This document shows, one piece after another, positions 34,387 through 43,354 of a stretch of 64,000 bases of DNA (the first letter of the stretch is position 1; every line of letters begins with the position of its first letter). Source of the stretch: RBG-16-64-43 sp035288225 (lineage in GTDB: Bacteria; Chloroflexota; Anaerolineae; Anaerolineales; RBG-16-64-43); assembly GCA_035288225.1 (NCBI GenBank), contig DATEAT010000036.1, forward strand, positions 27,873-91,872, written 5' to 3'. The notes beneath the pieces are model-generated. The model made no database searches. It worked only from the letters and a program-made list of their open reading frames with translations, and had not been told where the DNA came from. Both the position numbers and the translations under genes were made by a program.

Positions 34387-36344
34387 CCACTGCGCTGGGC
34401 ACGCGGGTGAAGATCGCGGGGGCTGTGCTGCTGGTGCCTCTGGCCGCCAGCGTTCTTCAACTCGCGCGCTTCCAGATCTGGCCCAGCCAGGCGCGTGAGG
34501 CGTTGTACACATCACCCTACCCGATCACGCGCCACATCGAGACACCCCGAGGCCGGATCTTCGACCGCAACGGCGGCCTGCTGGCAGGAAACCTCAGCCA
34601 CTTCCGCGTCTATCTTGACAATTGCCAGACCTATTTGTGGGCGGAGGAAACGCCGGCGGCGGGGAACGAGGGGCAGCCGCCCGTGACCCTGGCGCGGGTC
34701 CTTGCCGAGTTCATGCAGACGACGGGTGTGACGGTCAATATCCCCGGCGTCACGCAATCGCTGCAGCAATTGGATCAAACGTTGCGCGAACAAACTCAGG
34801 GACGCCTGCGCCTACGAACGTGCACGCTGGCGGTGGATGCGGTGGAGGTTGCGGGCCAGGTGCAGGCGATCCCGCTTTGGCTGGAGGAGGCCCAGGAAAC
34901 GCGCCTGCTCATCGCCCAGGGCGAGTTGCCGGATGCCAACGGCGCCTACCACTACAACCCGATACTCGGTGATTTGCGGACCGAGGCGTGGTTCGCGCGC
35001 GACTTTCCGCAGGCTTCGCTGGCATCGGAGGTCGTGGGGTACAGCCGGCAGTCCGGCGACCGGGCGGGCGATCGCGGCGAGAACGGGGTGGTGCGCTTCT
35101 ACCTTGAAACCGGCGATTGGGGCGTGGAGAGTTACTACAACGACATACTCCAGGGAGCGCGCGAGGATATTTTGTGGACGGTCGTGCCGGTCGAGATCAC
35201 CCGCAACATGGATCGCGCGCAGCCTCCGGCCGACCTGCTGCTGACGATCGATCGCGAGATCCAGGCCGAAGCCGAGGCCATTCTGCGCGAGGGGATTGAG
35301 GCGGGCGAGGCGTCGCGCGGCTCGATTCTGGTCATCGCCCCTCACACGGGCGAAATCCTGGCGATGGCGGACTATCCTGCGGCGGACCTCACTCGCCCGG
35401 AGGGATTCGAGGAAGCCTTCCACACGAAGGGGCGGTTGCCAAACGACCCGCAGGGCCAGGTCACCTCGCTCAACGTTGGAGCGCCGTATGAGCCAGGCTC
35501 CATCTTCAAAGTACTCACCATGGCCGCCGCCCTGGATTCCGCGACGGTTGCACCGGACACCATCTTCGTCGACGAGGGTTACTTCGAGTATGGCGGCGTG
35601 GTCGTTCACAACTGGCGGTCGCGGCCTTTTGGCGTTCAAGACATGACCGGCTGCATGCAGAACTCGATCAACACCTGCCTGGCGTGGGTCGCCTCCCGCC
35701 TCGGCCCCCAGCTCTACTACGACTATATGGACCGCTTCTGGATCGGGCGTGCCTCCGGCGTCGACTTACCCGAACGAAGCGGCGACCTGCGCCGGCCCGG
35801 CGACCTGGATTGGACCGACTCGACTCTGGCCACCAATGCCTTCGGTCAGGGTGTATCGGTCACCCCGTTGCAGATTGCGGTGGCGATCTCGGCCGTGGCC
35901 AACGATGGTGTCATGATGGCGCCACACGTCGTACGCAGCGTTGTCCGCCCCAACGGTGTGGTGCAACCGGTGCGTCCGGTGGCACTCAGCCAACCGATCT
36001 CCGCTCGCACCGCGAGCATACTCAACGAAATGTTGGCCCGTTCGCTCGAAGTCGAACAATCCGCCGCATTGGTCCCCGGTTACCGCGTGGCCGGCAAGAC
36101 CGGTACGGCCGATATCCCGCCCTACATCAACACCAAGACCGTAGCCTCTTTCGTGGGCTGGGGGCCGGTCGACGATCCGCAGATTCTGATTCTGATTCGC
36201 ATCGATGAGCCAACCTCGGAGGGGGACCGCCAGTTCGGGTCGGTGACGGCGGCGCCCCTCTTTGCCAAGCTGGCACCGCGGGTCTTTGCCATTCTGGGCA
36301 TCCCGCCGGACCAGGTTCGGCAGCAGTTGGCGGCCACGCCCTAG
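34383..36344 (+). CDS. ftsI: Penicillin-binding protein 2/3, septal transpeptidase FtsI
   Basis: A 653-residue class B PBP. An N-terminal membrane anchor (IAGAVLLVPLAASVLQLA) is followed by TPRGRIFDRNGGLLA. The transpeptidase domain has SxxK as SIFK with Ser373 and Lys376, the second motif around NSINTCL, and VAGKTGTADIP. It cross-links septal peptidoglycan outside the membrane. The GTG start overlaps the ftsL stop (GTGA). No PASTA repeats are visible at the C-terminus. Confidence 0.93.
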   Translation: MTTALGTRVKIAGAVLLVPLAASVLQLARFQIWPSQAREALYTSPYPITRHIETPRGRIFDRNGGLLAGNLSHFRVYLDNCQTYLWAEETPAAGNEGQPPVTLARVLAEFMQTTGVTVNIPGVTQSLQQLDQTLREQTQGRLRLRTCTLAVDAVEVAGQVQAIPLWLEEAQETRLLIAQGELPDANGAYHYNPILGDLRTEAWFARDFPQASLASEVVGYSRQSGDRAGDRGENGVVRFYLETGDWGVESYYNDILQGAREDILWTVVPVEITRNMDRAQPPADLLLTIDREIQAEAEAILREGIEAGEASRGSILVIAPHTGEILAMADYPAADLTRPEGFEEAFHTKGRLPNDPQGQVTSLNVGAPYEPGSIFKVLTMAAALDSATVAPDTIFVDEGYFEYGGVVVHNWRSRPFGVQDMTGCMQNSINTCLAWVASRLGPQLYYDYMDRFWIGRASGVDLPERSGDLRRPGDLDWTDSTLATNAFGQGVSVTPLQIAVAISAVANDGVMMAPHVVRSVVRPNGVVQPVRPVALSQPISARTASILNEMLARSLEVEQSAALVPGYRVAGKTGTADIPPYINTKTVASFVGWGPVDDPQILILIRIDEPTSEGDRQFGSVTAAPLFAKLAPRVFAILGIPPDQVRQQLAATP

Positions 36345-36365
36345 GGCGATGGTCAAGGGCAGACG

Positions 36366-37814
36366 ATGCTGACGCTTGGGATTCTGATCGAGGCGCTCAC
36401 GGGACAGGCGGCCACCGCCTACACTCACAGCGCCCTCACTCGCCAGGTGCTGACGGACGCGGTCGTCGATTCGCGGCTGGCGATCCCAGGCTGCCTGTTC
36501 GTGGCGTTGCGCGGCGAACGCACGGACGGCCACGAATTCGTGGCCGATGCCTTCGAGCGCGGCGCGGCAGTGGCGTTGGTCGAGCGCGAGATCCCGGGCT
36601 TCGCCACCCTGGACCTACGCCCAGGCGCCGGTTTGCCCGCAACGCAGCCGGTGGGCGGAGGGCGCGCCGCGCTGCACCTGTGCGTCTGCGTCGAGGACGT
36701 GCTCAAAGCGTTGCAGGCGGCCGCCCGGCATTGGCGTCGCCAGCTGGAGGGGCTGAGGGTCATCGGCATCACGGGCAGCGTGGGCAAGTCCACCACCAAG
36801 GAACTCGTGGCGAGTGTCTTGGCCTCGCACGCGCCCACCCTTTCAAGCGAGAGTAGTTTCAACAACGAGATCGGCTTGCCGCTCACCCTGCTCAAGGCGA
36901 CTCGCGCCCACCGATATGCCGTGCTGGAAATGGGCTTCTACGTCCCGGGCGACGTGGCGTTGTTGTGCGATATTGCCGCACCGCAGGTGGGCGTGGTGAC
37001 GATGATCGGACCGGTGCATCTGGAGCGGGCGGGGAGCCTGGAGGCAATCGCGCAGGGCAAGGCGGAACTCGTCGAGGCGCTGCCGGAGGACGGCGTGGCT
37101 GTGCTCAACGCCGATGACGAACGGGTGATGGCAATGCGCGGCCTGACCCGCGCCCGCGTGTTCACTTTCGGACTGGAGCCGCAGGCCGACCTTTGGGCGA
37201 GCGATGTCAAGAGCCTGGGCCTGGAGGGGATGCACTTCCAGGTTCACACGCGGCGTGAGACGCTCCACCTGCGGGTTCCGCTTCTCGGTCAGCACTCGGT
37301 GCATACGGCGCTGCGGGCGGCTGCGGTCGGGCTGGTGGAAGGGCTGACGTGGCAGGAAATCCTGGATGGGCTGCAGGCACCCTCCACCCAATTGCGGCTG
37401 ATGACGGTGACCGGCCCCAACAACTCGCTCATCATCGACGACACCTACAATGCCTCGCCCGATTCAATGATCGCTGCGCTCAACCTGTTGGTGGAAATCG
37501 AAGGCCGGCACATTGCGGTATTGGGCGACATGCTTGAACTCGGCGAGTTTGAGGAGCGCGGACACCGTATGGTCGGGGCTCGTGCGGCGCAAGCAGCCGA
37601 TATTCTGGTGACGGTGGGCACGCGGGCGCGCTGGATCGCCGAGGAGGCGCAGCTGCAAGGCCTCTCCTCCGTCCGCATCGCGACCGTTGCCTCAGCCGAG
37701 GAGGCCCAGGCCTTCCTGCAGCAACAGGTACGCGAAGGCGACGTGGTGCTGATCAAGGGCTCGCATGCATTGCGCCTCGACTCTCTGGTTGCGGCTTTGG
37801 AGATGGACGCGTGA
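36366..37814 (+). CDS. murF: UDP-MurNAc-tripeptide:D-Ala-D-Ala ligase
   Basis: A 482-residue Mur ligase that adds D-Ala-D-Ala to the peptidoglycan precursor. The ATP loop GITGSVGKSTTKE is at about residues 135-145; SFNNEIGLPLTLL and the DDTYNASPDSMIAALNLL block identify MurF rather than MurE. murE, usual between ftsI and murF, is missing here. Confidence 0.94.
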   Translation: MLTLGILIEALTGQAATAYTHSALTRQVLTDAVVDSRLAIPGCLFVALRGERTDGHEFVADAFERGAAVALVEREIPGFATLDLRPGAGLPATQPVGGGRAALHLCVCVEDVLKALQAAARHWRRQLEGLRVIGITGSVGKSTTKELVASVLASHAPTLSSESSFNNEIGLPLTLLKATRAHRYAVLEMGFYVPGDVALLCDIAAPQVGVVTMIGPVHLERAGSLEAIAQGKAELVEALPEDGVAVLNADDERVMAMRGLTRARVFTFGLEPQADLWASDVKSLGLEGMHFQVHTRRETLHLRVPLLGQHSVHTALRAAAVGLVEGLTWQEILDGLQAPSTQLRLMTVTGPNNSLIIDDTYNASPDSMIAALNLLVEIEGRHIAVLGDMLELGEFEERGHRMVGARAAQAADILVTVGTRARWIAEEAQLQGLSSVRIATVASAEEAQAFLQQQVREGDVVLIKGSHALRLDSLVAALEMDA

Positions 37815-38794
37815 CTCACGGCATGTCGATGGCGCTCAGCTTAGGCGGGATCACATTCGCCCTGACCGTGATCTGGGGCGGCCCACTGCTGCGCATCCTG
37901 CGCTACTGGCGGGTGGGCAAGCAGATCCGGCTCGACGGGCCGCGCAGCCACCAGACCAAGCTGGGTACGCCGACCATGGGCGGGCTGATGATCGTCATCC
38001 CGGTGGTGGTGATCACGCTACTTCTCAACACCGTGCCCATTCTCGGGCGGTCGCTCATCGGGCGCTCGATCCTTTTGCCGCTGGGTGTGATGGTGGCCTT
38101 TGCTCTCTTGGGGGCGGTGGACGACTGGCTCGGCCTGCACAACCGGCCGCTCCGCGCACGAGAGAAATTCCTGGCTCAGTCGGTAGTGGCCCTGATTGCC
38201 GCCGCAGGGCTGAAGTACGTACTGCAAGTCCCGGGTGTGTTCCTGCCCGGCGTGCCCGGCTACTTCGACCTGGGCCTATGGTATCTGCCAGTGGCGGCCT
38301 TCGTTATCGTGGCCTCCTCGAATGCGGTCAACATCAGCGACGGGTTGGATGGGCTGGCCGGGCTGACGGCGGCGACCGCCTTCGTGGCGTTCGCCATCAT
38401 CGCCGCATTGCAGGGGCAAGTCTTCTTAGTGCGGTTCTGCTTCACCGTGGTCGGGGCGCTGTTCGCCTTCCTTTGGTACAACGCACACCCCGCCGAATTG
38501 TTCATGGGCGATACCGGTTCCCTGGCGGTGGGCGCGCTCCTGGGCGTGGTGGCGCTCATGACCGCCCAGTGGCCCATCTTGCCGCTCATTGCGATCGTTC
38601 CGGTCAGCGAGACGATGAGCGACATCCTGCAGGTGGCCTACTTCCGCTGGTCAAAGGGCAAGCGCTTGTTCAAAATGGCTCCGCTGCATCATCACTTCGA
38701 GCTCTTGGGTTGGAGCGAGACCCAGGTGGTGCAGCGCTTCTGGTTGATTGGACTGCTGGCGGCCATGGTGGGTGTGGCTCTCGCGGTTGCCTAA
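37811..38794 (+). CDS. mraY: Phospho-N-acetylmuramoyl-pentapeptide transferase
   Basis: A 327-residue polytopic membrane enzyme that makes lipid I from UDP-MurNAc-pentapeptide and undecaprenyl phosphate. LGTPTMGGL, GAVDDWLGLHNRPL, NAVNISDGLDGLAG and FMGDTGSLAVG are the conserved cytoplasmic motifs, and APLHHHFELLGW is the C-terminal block. The GTG start overlaps the murF stop; an ATG at 37823 is a possible alternative. Confidence 0.95.
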   Translation: MTHGMSMALSLGGITFALTVIWGGPLLRILRYWRVGKQIRLDGPRSHQTKLGTPTMGGLMIVIPVVVITLLLNTVPILGRSLIGRSILLPLGVMVAFALLGAVDDWLGLHNRPLRAREKFLAQSVVALIAAAGLKYVLQVPGVFLPGVPGYFDLGLWYLPVAAFVIVASSNAVNISDGLDGLAGLTAATAFVAFAIIAALQGQVFLVRFCFTVVGALFAFLWYNAHPAELFMGDTGSLAVGALLGVVALMTAQWPILPLIAIVPVSETMSDILQVAYFRWSKGKRLFKMAPLHHHFELLGWSETQVVQRFWLIGLLAAMVGVALAVA

Positions 38795-38796
38795 GT

Positions 38797-38818
38797 TGCA
38801 GGGATGAGGCTCCCTGCA
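38797..38818 (+). other. Perfect hairpin between mraY and the following gene
   Basis: TGCAGGGA and TCCCTGCA form an 8-bp stem with a 6-base loop, three bases after the mraY stop and 19 bases before the next ATG. No T run follows. It may be a processing or attenuation point inside the dcw transcript. Confidence 0.55.
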
Positions 38819-38837
38819 GATTCGTAAGGAGGCTCCC

Positions 38838-39158
38838 ATGGAACTCGGAATGCTCTGGTTTGATGGTGAAGCGCAGCGGTCGTTGCAAGATCGGCTCGAG
38901 CGGGCAGCGCGCTACTACGCGCAGAAGTACGGCCGGCCAGCCAACACCTGTTACGTGCACCCCAGCACCATGGCCAACGGGGGACGGGCCGCCGAGGCCA
39001 AAGCTTCGAAGCGCGAGCAATGCGTCGCCGGATTGACGGTGCGCGCTTCGCGGACGGTGCTGCCGAATCACTTCTGGCTCGGAGTCGAAGAGCAGTTGCC
39101 GGTGATGCCCATCCCAGCGCCGCGCAGTGTGAAATCGACCGTGCAGGTCGCGGGCTAA
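38838..39158 (+). CDS. Conserved-looking small protein of unknown function inserted in the dcw cluster
   Basis: A 106-residue soluble protein with a strong ribosome binding site (AAGGAGG, about six bases before ATG). It begins MELGMLWFDGEAQRSLQDRL, then a helical stretch with ARYYAQKYGRPANTCYVHPST, and a C-terminal part with VRASRTVLPNHFWLGVEE. No signal peptide or membrane helix is visible, and I recognise no catalytic motif. It lies between mraY and murD on the same strand. The strong translation signal and cluster position argue that it is expressed with the cell wall genes. Function unknown. Confidence 0.75.
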   Translation: MELGMLWFDGEAQRSLQDRLERAARYYAQKYGRPANTCYVHPSTMANGGRAAEAKASKREQCVAGLTVRASRTVLPNHFWLGVEEQLPVMPIPAPRSVKSTVQVAG

Positions 39159-39178
39159 CCTGCGGAACTGGGCGAATC

Positions 39179-40594
39179 GTGAGCCGCGAGCGTGGACACT
39201 TGCCGCATGTGGTGGTTCTCGGGCTGGGCCGCCAGGGCGTGGCGACGGCGCGCTACTTTGCCGCGCAGGGTGTGCCGGTGGTCGTAAGCGACCGCCAGCC
39301 GGCGCACGCCCTCGAAAGGGAGCGCATGGCGCTGCATGGGCTTGATGTGCACTTCGAATTCGGCGGACACCCGCTTGAGATGCTGGAAGGCGCATCGCTC
39401 TTGCATCTTTCCGGCGGTATCCCGGGCGACCTGCCGATCGTCGAGGCCGCACGAAAGCGAGGCCTGCGCATCACCAACGATTCGCAGCTCTTCCTCGAGA
39501 TCTCTCCCGCTCGAGTGGTGGGCATTACCGGGTCGGCCGGCAAGACCACCACGACTTCCCTCGTCGGTGAGATGGCGCGCGCCGCTGCCGCCCGAGGCGA
39601 AATCCACGCGGCGTGGGTCGGGGGCAATATCGGCAACCCGCTGCTGAATGAGGCAGCCGAAATGCAGTCGGGCGACGTGGCGGTGATGGAGCTTTCCAGC
39701 TTCCAATTGGAGGTCATGACCCACAGCCCGCAAGTGGCGGCCGTGCTCAACCTCTCGCCCAACCATCTCGACCGGCACGGGACGATGGATGCGTACCGCA
39801 ATGCGAAGTCCCGCATCCTCGAATTCCAGCACGCGCAAGACGCGGCGGTCCTGGGCTGGGACAGCCCGGAAACACGGGCACTTGCGGGCCGCGTGCGCGG
39901 GGGGCTGACTTACTTCTCGATCGAACGCAGTCTGCAGCCCGAATGGGGCGCCGCCGCGTTTCTGGAAGGGGAATGGATTTGCCTTTCTTTGCGCGGGGAG
40001 ACCACGCGAGTCCTCCCCGCAGCCAGTGTTCAACTTCGCGGGCGCCACAATCTGGCCAACGCGGTGGCCGCCTGCGCCATCGCCCTGGCCGCGGGCTTCT
40101 CCCCACAATCGATGGCCCAAGCCATTCCCGGGTTTCGCGGGGTGCCGCACCGCCTGGAGCATGTGGCCTCCATCGAGGGCGTGGACTGGTACAACGACTC
40201 GATCGCAACAGCGCCCGAGCGGGCTATTGCCGCCATGCGCTCCTTCGACCAGCCGATCGTCTTGTTGGCCGGCGGGCGCGATAAACAACTGCCGTGGGAG
40301 GAGTGGGCTCAGGTGGTGCGATCCCAGGTGGAGCACCTGGTGCTCTTTGGCGAGGCTGCGCCGCTCATCCGCCGGGCACTGGGGGAGATTGCGCCCGACG
40401 CACGGCCGCGCACTGTTTCCGCCTTCGCAGAATTAGGGCAGGCGGTGGGCTACGCCGCGCGGGTGGCCAAGCCCGGAGAGGTGGTGCTTCTCGCCCCGGG
40501 CGGCACGAGCTTCGACCAGTATCGCGATTTCGAAGAGCGGGGCGAGCATTACCGGTTGCTGGTGCGCGGGCTGCAAGGAAAGGGGAAGCGATGA
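39179..40594 (+). CDS. murD: UDP-MurNAc-L-alanine:D-glutamate ligase
   Basis: A 471-residue Mur ligase. The N-terminal Rossmann segment VVVLGLGRQGVATARYF, ATP loop GITGSAGKTTTTSL, NLSPNHLDRHGTMDAYRNAK and WYNDSIATAPERAIAAM are characteristic, as is LLAGGRDKQLPWEEWA. The GTG at 39179 is preferred because upstream codons overlap the preceding gene in another frame. Its end overlaps ftsW (ATGA). Confidence 0.94.
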   Translation: MSRERGHLPHVVVLGLGRQGVATARYFAAQGVPVVVSDRQPAHALERERMALHGLDVHFEFGGHPLEMLEGASLLHLSGGIPGDLPIVEAARKRGLRITNDSQLFLEISPARVVGITGSAGKTTTTSLVGEMARAAAARGEIHAAWVGGNIGNPLLNEAAEMQSGDVAVMELSSFQLEVMTHSPQVAAVLNLSPNHLDRHGTMDAYRNAKSRILEFQHAQDAAVLGWDSPETRALAGRVRGGLTYFSIERSLQPEWGAAAFLEGEWICLSLRGETTRVLPAASVQLRGRHNLANAVAACAIALAAGFSPQSMAQAIPGFRGVPHRLEHVASIEGVDWYNDSIATAPERAIAAMRSFDQPIVLLAGGRDKQLPWEEWAQVVRSQVEHLVLFGEAAPLIRRALGEIAPDARPRTVSAFAELGQAVGYAARVAKPGEVVLLAPGGTSFDQYRDFEERGEHYRLLVRGLQGKGKR

Positions 40595-41799
40595 ACAAGC
40601 TCTTCCGCGAGCGCATGCGCGGCGCGGACCTGGGGTTTGACCACATCATGCTCCTGCTGGTGCTGGCGCTGATCATCCTGGGCTTGATGACGGTTGCCTC
40701 CAGCAGCTGGGGAGCCTCGTACAGCCTCTCGCCCACGCATTCGGTGTGGTACCTGTTCTCTCGCCAGTTGGTGTGGGGGCTGATCGGTCTGGTGATGATG
40801 GCGATCACCTTCCGCATCGACTACCACCGTTGGCAGCGCTGGGCACTGCCGGTCGGGATGCTGACCGTGGTCATGTTGATTGCCGTGGTCGTGGTCAACT
40901 GGGATTCGCCTGTCCGACGTGGCCTGTTCAACGACTCGGTGCAGGCCTCCGAAGTGGCCAAATTCGCTACCGTGATCTACCTGGGCGTGTGGCTGGTCTC
41001 CAAGTCGCAAGTGCTCGACAACCTTTCGTTGGGGATCGTGCCCTACGCGGTACTGATCGGCGCGTTTGCCGGCCTCATTCTGATGGAACCCGATATCAGT
41101 GCAGCCGCGACCGTGGTCATCTTGGGCATGGCAATGTTTTTCCTGGGCGGAGGCGGCTATCGCAACGTGGCACTGGCCACGGTGGTCATGGCGGCGGGCG
41201 GCCTGGTGTTGGCGCTGGTCATCCGCCCTGCACGTATCGAGGAATACCTGGCCGGTTGGCGCGACATTCGCGAATCAAACCTGCATATCTTCGAAGCGCT
41301 CTCGGCCATCTCGAGCGGCGGCCTGATCGGCGTCGGAGCCGGGGCCAGCCGGTTCAAGTATTTTTCGTTGCCGGCCGCGCACACCGATAGCGTCTTTGCT
41401 GTTGTCGCCGAGGAGCTGGGTTTCGTGGGAGCCCTGGTGGTGCTGGTGCTCTTCGCTCTGCTCATCTGGCGGGGCTACCGCATTGCGGTCAAGGCTCCGG
41501 ACTCGCTTGGGTTGATGTTCGCGGCCGGCATGACAACCTGGATCGCGGTGGAGGCCCTGGTCAACATCATGACCATCCTCGCCCTATTGCCCTTTGCCGG
41601 GAACGCGCTGCCCTTCTTCAGTTATGGCGGCTCGAACCTGGTGATGACCATGGCGGCGATGGGGCTCGTGCTCAACGTTTCGCGCGCCGATCACCATCGG
41701 CCGCAACCAGAGAAGGTCAATGCGTCTACTGATCAGCGCTGGGGGGACGGGCGGGGGCATCTACCCCGGTCTGGCCGTCGCCCAGGCCGTGCGTCGTAG
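40591..41799 (+). CDS. ftsW: Lipid II polymerase / division protein FtsW
   Basis: A 402-residue SEDS-family protein with about ten transmembrane helices. FRIDYHRWQRWALP near residue 70 and QASEVAKFATVIYLG are SEDS blocks; the later segments SLPAAHTDSVFAVVAEELGF and FFSYGGSNLVMTM are near-diagnostic. It polymerises lipid II with FtsI at the septum. Unusually, its reading frame runs 80 bases into murG; the extra C-terminal tail is hydrophilic and Arg-rich. Confidence 0.93.
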   Translation: MNKLFRERMRGADLGFDHIMLLLVLALIILGLMTVASSSWGASYSLSPTHSVWYLFSRQLVWGLIGLVMMAITFRIDYHRWQRWALPVGMLTVVMLIAVVVVNWDSPVRRGLFNDSVQASEVAKFATVIYLGVWLVSKSQVLDNLSLGIVPYAVLIGAFAGLILMEPDISAAATVVILGMAMFFLGGGGYRNVALATVVMAAGGLVLALVIRPARIEEYLAGWRDIRESNLHIFEALSAISSGGLIGVGAGASRFKYFSLPAAHTDSVFAVVAEELGFVGALVVLVLFALLIWRGYRIAVKAPDSLGLMFAAGMTTWIAVEALVNIMTILALLPFAGNALPFFSYGGSNLVMTMAAMGLVLNVSRADHHRPQPEKVNASTDQRWGDGRGHLPRSGRRPGRAS

Positions 41800-42832
41800 C
41801 CACCCGCAGGCCGAGGTGATCTGGGTGGGCGGACACGGCGGAATGGAGGAGGACTTGGTGCCGCGCAGCGGGTTGCGTCTGGAACTCATTCCAGCAGCCG
41901 GCCTTCATGGCGTGGGCTGGCGGCGTTTGCCGGGCAACGCCTGGCAAGCGCTGCGCGGTCTGGCGCAGGCAGCCGCGCTGGTGCGCAGGCTGCGTCCGGA
42001 CGCATTGCTCGTCACCGGCGGCTACGTGGGCGTGCCCGTGGCCTTGGCTGCCCGCCTTCACCGGGTGCCGATTCTCGCGTTCATTCCAGATGTCGAGCCG
42101 GCGCTGGCCTTGCGGGTGATTGGACGTTTCGCGCAAAGGATTGCGCTCGTGACGGACGACTCGCGGCGCTATTTGCCCTCTCGTGCAGCCAGCACGACCA
42201 CCGGCTATCCGGTGCGCGAGGACCTCATGCATGCCGAGCGCCTAGCCGCGCGAGCGCAACAAGGTTGGCGAGACGATGATTTCGTGTTGCTCGTGCTCGG
42301 CGGGAGTCGTGGCGCACGCAGTATCAACCGTGCACTCTTGGCGTGCCTGCCCGATCTGTTGCGTGAGATGCACGTGGTCCACGTAAGCGGTGCCTTGGAT
42401 TGGGCCGAAGTGGAGCAAGCGGCCATGTCCTTGCCGGCGAACGTCCGGTCCCGGTACCACCCGGCACCCTATGTCCACGAAGCAATGGGTTTAGCTCTCG
42501 CCGCGGCAGATCTTGTGGTCTCGCGAGCGGGCGCCTCGGTGCTCGGCGAATATCCGTTGTTTGGTCTGCCGGCCGTGCTCGTGCCGTATCCGCATGCCTG
42601 GCGCTACCAGAAGGTGAATGCGGACTACCTGGTGGGCCGCGGTGCCGCGCTGCTGCTGGAGGATGAGGCCCTCGAAACCGCGCTGCGCTCAACCGTGCTC
42701 GAGCTCAAAGCCAATCCCTCGCGCCTGAGTGCAATGCGCCGTTCGGCCACACGCTTGGCGCGCTCGGATGCGGCGGATCGCATCGCCCGAGAGTTCATTT
42801 CACTTGCGAAAACCGAGGGCGCCCGGGCATGA
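41720..42832 (+). CDS. murG: Lipid II synthase MurG (GlcNAc transferase)
   Basis: A 370-residue GT-B glycosyltransferase that adds GlcNAc to lipid I. It starts MRLLISAGGTGGGIYPGLAVAQ; the family motif GGTGGH here reads GGTGGG. LVTGGYVGVPVALAA, VLGGSRGARSIN and VVSRAGASVLGEYPLFGLPAVLVPYPHA are the other conserved blocks, the last in the UDP-GlcNAc site. It begins inside the 3' end of ftsW. Confidence 0.92.
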   Translation: MRLLISAGGTGGGIYPGLAVAQAVRRSHPQAEVIWVGGHGGMEEDLVPRSGLRLELIPAAGLHGVGWRRLPGNAWQALRGLAQAAALVRRLRPDALLVTGGYVGVPVALAARLHRVPILAFIPDVEPALALRVIGRFAQRIALVTDDSRRYLPSRAASTTTGYPVREDLMHAERLAARAQQGWRDDDFVLLVLGGSRGARSINRALLACLPDLLREMHVVHVSGALDWAEVEQAAMSLPANVRSRYHPAPYVHEAMGLALAAADLVVSRAGASVLGEYPLFGLPAVLVPYPHAWRYQKVNADYLVGRGAALLLEDEALETALRSTVLELKANPSRLSAMRRSATRLARSDAADRIAREFISLAKTEGARA

Positions 42833-43350
42833 GCATCGGCCTCGTCTTCTGGTTCATGGTCTTGGTCTTCGCCCTAGTCGGTTCTCTACGCGGCTGGGCC
42901 AAGGAGCTGCTGGTGGCGTTCAGCTTGGTGCTGGCCTTGTTCGTGAACCTGCTGCTCGGGAAGTATGCCCAGAACCTCCTCGAGTCGCTGCGTCTAGTAG
43001 ACCTCTTTTGGGTCAAGGCGGGCGTGTTTGGCGGGCTGGCGTACTTCGGCTATCTCACGCCACGCCTTCCGTGGCTGCCGGGCAATCGCTTCATTCGTGA
43101 ACATATGCAAGATTGGCTTCTAGGCATGGTCATCGGAGCGGTGAACGGCGCGCTTCTCTTCGGAAGCCTGTGGCTCTTCCTGCATCAGGCAGGCTATCCC
43201 TTCGCCGGTATGGAATTCGCCCGGCAGACGGCGACCGATCCGCAGGTGGTCGCGCTGATGCGCTACATGCCTCCCATGTTGCTGGGGGAGGCGTGGTTGC
43301 TGGTGGCGGTTGCCATTGCGTTCGTGTTCGTCATCGTAATCTTCGTGTGA
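42829..43350 (+). CDS. CvpA-like membrane protein of unknown function
   Basis: A 173-residue protein with four probable membrane helices. The first part, with GSLRGWAKELLVAFSLVLALFVNLL, resembles the CvpA family (GxxRGxxxEL motif). The loop near FIREHMQDWLLGMVIGAVNGALLFG also fits. CvpA proteins have poorly defined envelope roles. Start overlaps the murG stop (ATGA) and it ends four bases before murC, so it is translated with wall-synthesis genes. The family call is tentative. Confidence 0.65.
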   Translation: MSIGLVFWFMVLVFALVGSLRGWAKELLVAFSLVLALFVNLLLGKYAQNLLESLRLVDLFWVKAGVFGGLAYFGYLTPRLPWLPGNRFIREHMQDWLLGMVIGAVNGALLFGSLWLFLHQAGYPFAGMEFARQTATDPQVVALMRYMPPMLLGEAWLLVAVAIAFVFVIVIFV

Positions 43351-43354
43351 GGCG

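Noticed and set aside
39155..40336. 393-residue minus-strand open frame
   Set aside because: Shadow of murD in high-GC DNA.
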